Origin: Purpureocillium takamizusanense
Lineage: Eukaryota; Ascomycota; Sordariomycetes; Hypocreales; Ophiocordycipitaceae
Length of the DNA stretch: 64,000 bases
Direction of reading: 5' to 3'
NCBI RefSeq assembly: GCF_022605165.1
Contig: NC_063071.1
Span: 124,001 to 188,000, forward strand
Below are positions 57,904-64,000 of this stretch, in pieces. Numbering within the stretch: the first letter of the stretch is position 1; each line of letters begins with the position of its first letter. The notes under the pieces were generated by a model. That model saw only the letters and a list, made by a program, of their open reading frames with translations, made no database searches and was not told the DNA's origin. A program made the position numbers and the translations under genes.

Positions 57904-58755
57904 TTCAGATTACGGTGATGCACAGAAAGCGCTCATAAGTCGTTCATGAGGGTGCAGGTGTGTGAAGGGAAAGCTCAAAAGGAACAGTTGGACAGGCCAG
58001 AATCCTCGATGTTGAATAGTGCTCTAGAACATCTGCAGCTCGGAAGTCGGCTATATATGTCTTGTTGGACCAACTTACCGAGATTTGATTACGAGAAGAG
58101 AACTCATTCACCCACGCCGCGCACAGGATGCAAGCTGCCCCCCCGCCGCAGCCCTCAGCCCGCAGCCCGGCCTCAATTGCTCCTACGTGCAGCCCGGCGG
58201 CCGCGATGACTTCAATTACTGGTGCAACCCGGCGGCAGCGGTAGCTTCATTAATTGCTGCTGGTCTGCTGCAGCCCAGCAGCCCAGCAGCCCGCGATGGC
58301 TTCAATTGCTACTGGCTCGCTAGGCTGCACAGCCCGCCGGCTGCTGCGACCGCGAATGTAATCTCCGACCCTTCGGGGCTTTATGCATTGTTTACACTCT
58401 TGTTCCGCCGTCCGTGGAACACACCTCGCCGACAGCTTCAGGTCATAACATTGCTTATTGTAGTCTACAAATTGCAATCACATTCTGGGATATCTGATGA
58501 TGTCCGACCAGGGTGTGGATGTCGCCACATGGACAACTGTAACAGCCCTGAGTGACTAGGATAGTCAACTGGACGAGGCTCCTGTCTGCATATGGAATCG
58601 AGCCACCACAGAACGAGTTTGGCAACCAGTAAGGGCTCTATCTATAACCAAGTCTTTGAATGTGCATTGTAAAAGTTATACTGGGTAGAACGAACGGGCA
58701 TTGGAAGGGTTGTCATATGAAGAGGCCCTGCACCACTTGCTGAAGTAAACCCCTC
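57904..58755. other. Intergenic, mostly occupied by the dispersed repeat
   Basis: This stretch includes the GNAT promoter (57904 to about 58100) and repeat copy B. A 156-codon plus-strand frame (58085-58555) is made of repeat sequence and is not a gene. Confidence 0.5.
58104..58340 (+). repeat. Dispersed repeat, copy B
   Basis: It begins cattcacccacgccgcg, then acaggatgcaagctgccc, agccc units, cctcaattgctcc, gcagcccggcggcc, gatgacttcaatt, a run of cagcccagcagccc, gatggcttcaattgctact and ggctcgctagg. The same blocks in the same order occur in copy A at 34913. Indels and substitutions separate the copies, so the family is not very young. Confidence 0.75.
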
Positions 58756-59932
58756 TTATCTTCGATCAAGGCAACCGTTAATTATAGCCGCTAATAGCTC
58801 TTTAAACGAAATGCCATGCTGTAAAGCACTCTGAGGCAATGGAGAGTGCCCCGGGAGGAGGCCTGCGATTGGATTGACCTAAGTGGAATTGTTTCAATTT
58901 TTAGGCGTCAGGAACGGGACTCATGGCAACACTCACCTCTATTACATTAGGGGTAGGGTCCAGTTCGTTAGAATTGAAACGAATATCAACGCGTCCTGCA
59001 TCTCTGCAGTTAAGCGCGTTCCACGCGTCCAAGGCAACTTGACAGGCAGCTTTGATGAGAGGGTCGTCCATATCATGGGAATCATGATATTGAAGGAGGC
59101 AGTTTTCGCTCGACTTGCTCTTCCAGCTTGCATACTCCTGCTTGGCCATATGTTTGTCTTCGTTTGGAAGGGGCGTCTGCCAAATATGTTCTCGAACGCC
59201 AATGACTTGGCTAGATGTCCCGGTTCCAAGGATGCTGATGGTGAATTCTCTTCCTGAGAGAAAGGACTCGACCAATATATCCTGGCCAGGGTATCTGGTC
59301 CTGAGTTTCTGGACCGCCAACAAAAGCTCCTCATAGTTGTCCACTTTATTGAATCCATCGATGCCTTTGGAAGAGCCCTCCGTGGCAGGCTTCACGAAGA
59401 GAGGACATGGACGTGGCAATGTAGTATGACCAGGAGGGCTCAGTTGCCCAGCTGGAATGAGCATGAATGGGGCGTTCGAGATTCCGTAGTAGTCTAGGAT
59501 CATCTTGCATCCATTTAGACTCAACAAACGGATCAAACTTGCATGTTCCAGCCCCGCACTGACCTTTGTATGTCCCTTGTTCTGGCATAATGCCATCGTT
59601 GCCGCGTCTGAGAATGTGTATGGAATCTGGTAAGCTTCCAAGAGAGCCGGCACATGCGCCTCTCTCGCTGAACCATGAAATCCTTGAGACAGGTTGAACG
59701 CTAGGTCCCAGTCCTTGTGCGTGCCGGCAGCCAAGTGCTCGACAAGTGAGTGTAACCCCGGGACAAGCGTGACATTGTGTCCCAAGTCACCAATTGCAGC
59801 TGCCACGGCGTTGAGCTCGCCATCGTGTGGCAAGGCTGCACATTCCTCACTTGTATAACCGACGTTGAGGTACGTCGAACGCTGTTCAGCGATCACAGCT
59901 ATGTGAAGGGAGGAAATGTTGGTGTCGCCCAT
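58756..59932 (-). CDS. ATP-grasp ligase, D-Ala-D-Ala-ligase-like
   Basis: Predicted ATP-dependent carboxylate-amine ligase, 352 residues. Exons on the minus strand: 59932-59564, 59503-58937, 58878-58756. The frame is open through the first intron (a 60-base, in-frame intron with donor gtcagt), which was removed because it restores GHTKMILDYYGI. ATP-grasp motifs are FVKPATEGSSKGI, VESFLSGREFTI, the metal ligand Asp in RVDIRF, and IEVNPIAGLLPGHSPLP, whose Glu and Asn are the remaining magnesium ligands; the last intron lies exactly between IE and VNP. Bacterial Ddl makes D-Ala-D-Ala for peptidoglycan, which fungi lack, so a dipeptide or amide-forming role in secondary metabolism is more likely (inference). 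Confidence 0.9.
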
Positions 59933-60850
59933 TCTGGAGGGGGGAGAGGTCTGGATGGAGGGGCACGGCAGATTGTTTGTGCTTAGGTTGCGGACAATCG
60001 GTCGAGATCATTAGAAGTACAGTCCAAACACAACTGCCCTTACCCTCACCGTAATGATGTCATTATGATGAGATGACTACTACTTACCTCCGCCCGCATC
60101 TATATATACCCAAGCTGGACCGTACGCCCGATTGCGAGCTGCGAGGTGCGGGCGGGCTGCAGGTTGCGGGCTGCGGGGCGCGGTGTCTGGCAGCTTATGC
60201 ACGGGATCTACCTCGTATAATTGGGCTCAATTGGAAGTGTGGCGCGCCAAGTGTTCCGAGACAGAAACCCACTGACAAAGTATGCAGTGTATTGCTGATT
60301 GAGCGTACATATCTGCGTATGACAGATTGGTGGAAGGCTGTTACGGAAGTCATGGCCAGAAGCAGCGCAGGTTAAGGTCTTCTCGCCCATGAACGGCCAC
60401 AGGCCCCTGCCGACAGGCCACGGACGGAAGAGAGGCAGATGAGAGACCATTTTCGGGATTCCTTTTGGTAGATGGGGAGCCGAAGCTCCCTCAATACCAC
60501 AGACACGCACTGATGATTCGACCCTCAAATAGAATAGTTTGCCCGTGCATGCAAAGATATGCCACCGGCTCCTTGCTTTGTATGCTGCTGCTTTGTCTGT
60601 TATTCTTGGATCAAGGTTTTCGACGGAGCTCTACTACTTTTAGACATGTCCTCATAGAAACGTGTCGCTTCGCATATTCTGGGCACGGACTACACCGAGT
60701 GTTTCCTTCAACCCGACTTGCATCTTCCCTGACAGTGCCACTCTGGCCCCTCGAGCATTCAACATGAGGAGCAACGGGGCTGGCAGTATTTGAAGACTTT
60801 CCAAACTCCACGTTGCCGACGACAGTAGATTTACCTGCTAGCTCGATCGA
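59933..60850. other. Intergenic with a weak agcccgc-rich patch
   Basis: About 0.9 kb holds the ligase promoter and the PKS 3' flank. At about 60105-60200 the minus strand reads aagctgcc followed by cgcagcccgc units, resembling a short degenerate third copy of the dispersed repeat in opposite orientation. No gene is supported. Confidence 0.4.
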
Positions 60851-63800
60851 TCATCTCGCCTGAACACCATCAATGCGTTTCAGATACCTCCGGACGGACT
60901 GCTCGTCAACCGAAGGCACAGGATAGTTGTCCCCACCGAAGACGTGCTCTCCGATGGGCAAGGCCTGGATCATAGTGGCAGCGGTTTCGTCAGTATACCC
61001 GTCAAATGCAGCGGTAATACGAGCTATTGAACTCGTCGGATGCGCGGCAGCGTAGTCTGATGCCAACTGCTTCCACGTGCTAAAGCGCAATATCTTGGTG
61101 CCGTTGGCCTGGCCCAGTAGCGTAAAGAAGGCGTCGAAGCTCGGCGCATGCCTATTGAGAAAGTCGAAATCTTTGCCGATCCATTTTAGATCCTTGGTCA
61201 TCACGGTAACAACCGTCTTGCTCAGGTAGTCAACAGGTAGCACGGCGGATAGATCGCCGTCTAAGTGCGGGAAGGCGCCCAACTCTAAGCTGCCAGCAAT
61301 CAAGTTGTGCAAGAAATCGCCGCGATCGCGCCGGAAGTGGCCGGTGGCTGCCGATGAGGTGACGAAGGGCAAGCGGTAGATCGACGCCCTAGCGCCGCGC
61401 CAACGAGCTGCCGCCAGCATACGCTCCGCCATATATTTAGAGGTACCGTAGCCGTATTCCCGGTCTTCCTCGGTGAGTTGATAGCCTGCATACTTGGGAA
61501 GGCTAGAGACGGTGGATATGAGGTGAACGGCCTTGCTGCGGCCATGGGACGCGAGCCGCAGGACCTCATGAGTACTGACAACATTGGGGCCAATGTAATC
61601 TTCTAGTGGGCGCATCCAGTCCACGAGGGCGCCCGAGTGGCAGATGGAATCGACTCGATCGGCCAAATCCTCAAACCCATCTGCGGCCAGGCCGAACAGG
61701 GGCTGGGCTAGGTCTCCAAGTACGGCATGAAGCAGCGAGGCGTAGTCGGGCCTCCATAGACCGTATAGGTCGAGCGTGTCCACCAATCGCCGCCGTGCCT
61801 GGCCCTCGCACTCCCCTCGGACGAGGCAGTACACAGCAATTCTCTGTTTTAGCAGCTCGTGCACGATGAAGGCGCCAACAAATCCTGTGCCTCCCGTGAC
61901 GAAGACAGCCCCGGGCTTGTCGTTGCATGGCGTGGAGCCAGGGGCTGTATTGTTGAATGTTAAGCTTGGGTCTAGGTATCCCTGACGGACCGCTGTCATG
62001 TCGGGGCGAAGAGAGTTGACCATCATAGTATCAGGGGTTGCACCTCCCGATGCCGATGCCTCGAGCGCTGTCTCGGCCAAGAAACCCTTCATTTGAGATA
62101 GCAGGGCCTGGCTCAGAGCCTTCAAATTAGGGTGCAGCAAGGCGATGTTAGCGGACAGCGTCATGCCCGTCAGAGCCGCCAGGTGGTTGCGAATTAGAAC
62201 CGCTGTTAACGAGTCGATTCCGATGTTCTGTAATGGCTGGCTAACATCAACATCCTCGGGCCGCGCAAACCCCAGCATCTTGGCTACCGTTTCTCGGACC
62301 ATGGACAGAACAATGCTTGCGTGTTGCTCAGGGTTGGCGTTCTTCAGCGCTTCGCGAAGGTCGTGATGTTGATGAGCCCGCGTACTGCGTCGCCCTAACA
62401 CCAGGGAAAGCAGCGGCGGTATGCTGCCGCAATCCTCGTAGTAGCCGCGGAGCTGTTCGAAATCAAGTGCGGCAGCCACGGTAAGCGCACGACCGCTGCG
62501 TACGGCTTGATCTAGCAGCTCCAGTCCCACATCAGGCGCGAGAGGACGGAGACCGAAACGGGCGAGGTGAGTGCGAGTATTTCCAGCAAGAGTGGTAATC
62601 ATGCCCTCACCCTGCCAAGTGCCGTAGGCCACCGAAGAGGCCGGCAAGTGCTGGGCACGGCGCATGCTCGCCAGCGCATCAAGAAACGTGTTGGCTGCAG
62701 CGTAGTTGGCGAGGCCGGGCATGCCAACGACACCGGAGACGGAGGAGAACATCATGAATAGGTCCATGTCCATCTTTCTAGTTAGCTCATGAAGATGCCA
62801 GGCGCCGCTGATCTTGGGTGCAAAGGTCGTGGCGAACTGCTCCGGTGTCAACGTGGAGAGGACACCTGAGTCCACCACGCCGGCCGCGTGCACCACGCCA
62901 CGCAGTGGCCTATTCATGTCGTCCAAGGTTGCCATAACTGATCTGACACTGTCTCGGTCAGCCACGTTACTGGCCAGGACCACAGCCCTCGCGCCTAGCC
63001 CAGCGAGTTCGGCAACCAACGCCTTCGCGCCGGGTGAATCTTTGCCTCGGCGCGAGGTCAGCACCAGATCGCGGACGCCGTGAACTTCTGCCAACCACCG
63101 TGCCACACGTGCTCCGAGATCTCCAAGGCCCCCCGTAATGAGAACAACGCCGTCCGGTCGGAGGAGTCGCGCCTTGGCCGGGGGCGTCGGCGTGGGGCTG
63201 GTGATACGCCGCAGTCGCGGCACAAGTACCCGATCCAGGCGCACAGCGCACTCCAGCTCCGAGCTCCGCGTCAGGGCCGTTGCGAGCGCGGCCGCTCCCG
63301 CTTCTTCGCCCATGTCAACAAGACGCAGATGCAGTTCTGGGTGCTCACTCCTGGCGGCACGGATGAGGCCCCACAACGGCGCCGCTCCGAGGCCGGTAAC
63401 CCCGCCATCGACTCCGGCGCCGGCTCCGACGGCACCGCATGTGACCCACACAAGCGGCAGAGGCGTGGATTTTCGAGTCTCTGCTACTCTCTGTAGCTGC
63501 TCAAGGCCCTTTTCAGCGAGGTCGTGTGCCTGGCGTACAACTTCCTCTCCGCTGGAGTCCCACAGACACAGGAGGCCATCTAGTCCTTGGGCGTCTTCGA
63601 TATCCTCGACTTGAACTAGTTGGGTGCCGAGCCGTGATAGAGCCGCCGTCACTCGTCCCGCCCAAGCAACGCCCCCGGCCGGGAGCGCCAGACCCCAGGT
63701 CCCGCCACATGGGGCCTTGTCGCACGTTTCCGTGTCGACTGGCTGCCACTCAAGTTCAAACTGGCAGCGGTCAGTTGTATGGTACCCATTGGTGCCGTCG

Positions 63801-64000
63801 CAATCTGCTATAGCGCTGCCGGTCTGTGTCTGCCACGCGGCTGGCCGTGGGTTGAGCCGAGGGAGACCGTCTCGTTGGAAGGCGTATGTTGGCAATTCAA
63901 CGCGTCGGCAGCCAAGCGGCTTGAAATAGGCAGGCCAGTCGACAGGTAGGCCACGTACGTGCAAATCGGCGAGGCTGCGCTGCACAACGGAGCCGACTTT
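60851..64000 (-). CDS. Type I polyketide synthase, 3' part: AT end-KR-ACP-thioester reductase
   Basis: The gene continues beyond the right edge; 1044 codons from the first usable codon and no intron in 3.1 kb. Order (numbering from 63985): post-AT linker VELPTYAFQRD at about residue 30; a KR structural half beginning FELEWQP; KR nucleotide motif TGGLGDLG near 280, with catalytic Lys in FAPKISG, Ser in SSVSG and Tyr/Asn in NYAAANTF; an ACP with the phosphopantetheine serine in GIDSLTAV near 590; and a thioester-reductase domain with TGGTGFVG near 698 and catalytic Tyr/Lys in YGTSKYMAERM. No DH or ER lies between AT and KR. The product should be released by NAD(P)H reduction as an aldehyde or alcohol. 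The linker and KR organisation resemble bacterial modular PKSs. Confidence 0.92.
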   Translation of the reverse strand, partial: KVGSVVQRSLADLHVRGLPVDWPAYFKPLGCRRVELPTYAFQRDGLPRLNPRPAAWQTQTGSAIADCDGTNGYHTTDRCQFELEWQPVDTETCDKAPCGGTWGLALPAGGVAWAGRVTAALSRLGTQLVQVEDIEDAQGLDGLLCLWDSSGEEVVRQAHDLAEKGLEQLQRVAETRKSTPLPLVWVTCGAVGAGAGVDGGVTGLGAAPLWGLIRAARSEHPELHLRLVDMGEEAGAAALATALTRSSELECAVRLDRVLVPRLRRITSPTPTPPAKARLLRPDGVVLITGGLGDLGARVARWLAEVHGVRDLVLTSRRGKDSPGAKALVAELAGLGARAVVLASNVADRDSVRSVMATLDDMNRPLRGVVHAAGVVDSGVLSTLTPEQFATTFAPKISGAWHLHELTRKMDMDLFMMFSSVSGVVGMPGLANYAAANTFLDALASMRRAQHLPASSVAYGTWQGEGMITTLAGNTRTHLARFGLRPLAPDVGLELLDQAVRSGRALTVAAALDFEQLRGYYEDCGSIPPLLSLVLGRRSTRAHQHHDLREALKNANPEQHASIVLSMVRETVAKMLGFARPEDVDVSQPLQNIGIDSLTAVLIRNHLAALTGMTLSANIALLHPNLKALSQALLSQMKGFLAETALEASASGGATPDTMMVNSLRPDMTAVRQGYLDPSLTFNNTAPGSTPCNDKPGAVFVTGGTGFVGAFIVHELLKQRIAVYCLVRGECEGQARRRLVDTLDLYGLWRPDYASLLHAVLGDLAQPLFGLAADGFEDLADRVDSICHSGALVDWMRPLEDYIGPNVVSTHEVLRLASHGRSKAVHLISTVSSLPKYAGYQLTEEDREYGYGTSKYMAERMLAAARWRGARASIYRLPFVTSSAATGHFRRDRGDFLHNLIAGSLELGAFPHLDGDLSAVLPVDYLSKTVVTVMTKDLKWIGKDFDFLNRHAPSFDAFFTLLGQANGTKILRFSTWKQLASDYAAAHPTSSIARITAAFDGYTDETAATMIQALPIGEHVFGGDNYPVPSVDEQSVRRYLKRIDGVQAR

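Overview
The window looks like nuclear DNA of a filamentous ascomycete, most likely a hypocrealean Sordariomycete. The evidence is GC-rich coding sequence, many introns of about 50-130 bases with GT-AG borders, fungal families (Rho3, Cwc25, mitochondrial uS14, Crh-type GH16, flavohemoglobin) and repeat-induced point mutation (RIP) in a retrotransposon. No rRNA, tRNA or CRISPR array was found. Coordinates of spliced genes are outer limits, with exons in the evidence; hand-placed splice sites may be off by a base.

Left accessory block (1-8.6 kb): a cytochrome P450, a secreted GH5 glycoside hydrolase, a cytochrome b5/FMN alpha-hydroxy-acid dehydrogenase and a sugar-porter MFS permease. The last three each carry one frame-breaking lesion (an extra base, a missing base, an in-frame TAG), so this block is either decaying or contains sequence errors.

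Core block (8.8-32 kb): a mercuric-reductase-like disulfide oxidoreductase, a membrane-anchored Crh-type GH16, an amidohydrolase-2 protein, a His/Ser/Gly-rich coiled-coil protein, Rho3, Cwc25, mitochondrial uS14, an unknown 183-residue protein, a DHA1-type MFS transporter and a flavohemoglobin. These are separated by 0.3-2.5 kb of non-coding sequence.

Transition (32-44.8 kb): gene-poor DNA, a dispersed repeat at 34.9 kb with a second copy at 58.1 kb, a candidate small secreted cysteine-rich protein, and a complete but dead Ty1/copia LTR retrotransposon on the minus strand (37391-42935). Copia order INT-RT-RNase H is readable through RIP stops. A RIP-damaged DUF3632-like pseudogene follows.

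Right accessory block (44.8-64 kb): SDR, APH-like kinase, MFS exporter, 2OG-Fe(II) dioxygenase, L-amino-acid-oxidase-like flavoenzyme, GNAT acetyltransferase, D-Ala-D-Ala-ligase-like ATP-grasp enzyme, and the 3' part of an intronless PKS ending KR-ACP-thioester reductase, which runs off the right edge. This gene set looks like a biosynthetic cluster with reductive polyketide release, amino-acid oxidation, amide ligation, acetylation, hydroxylation and export. It is the most interesting part of the window. The product is unknown.
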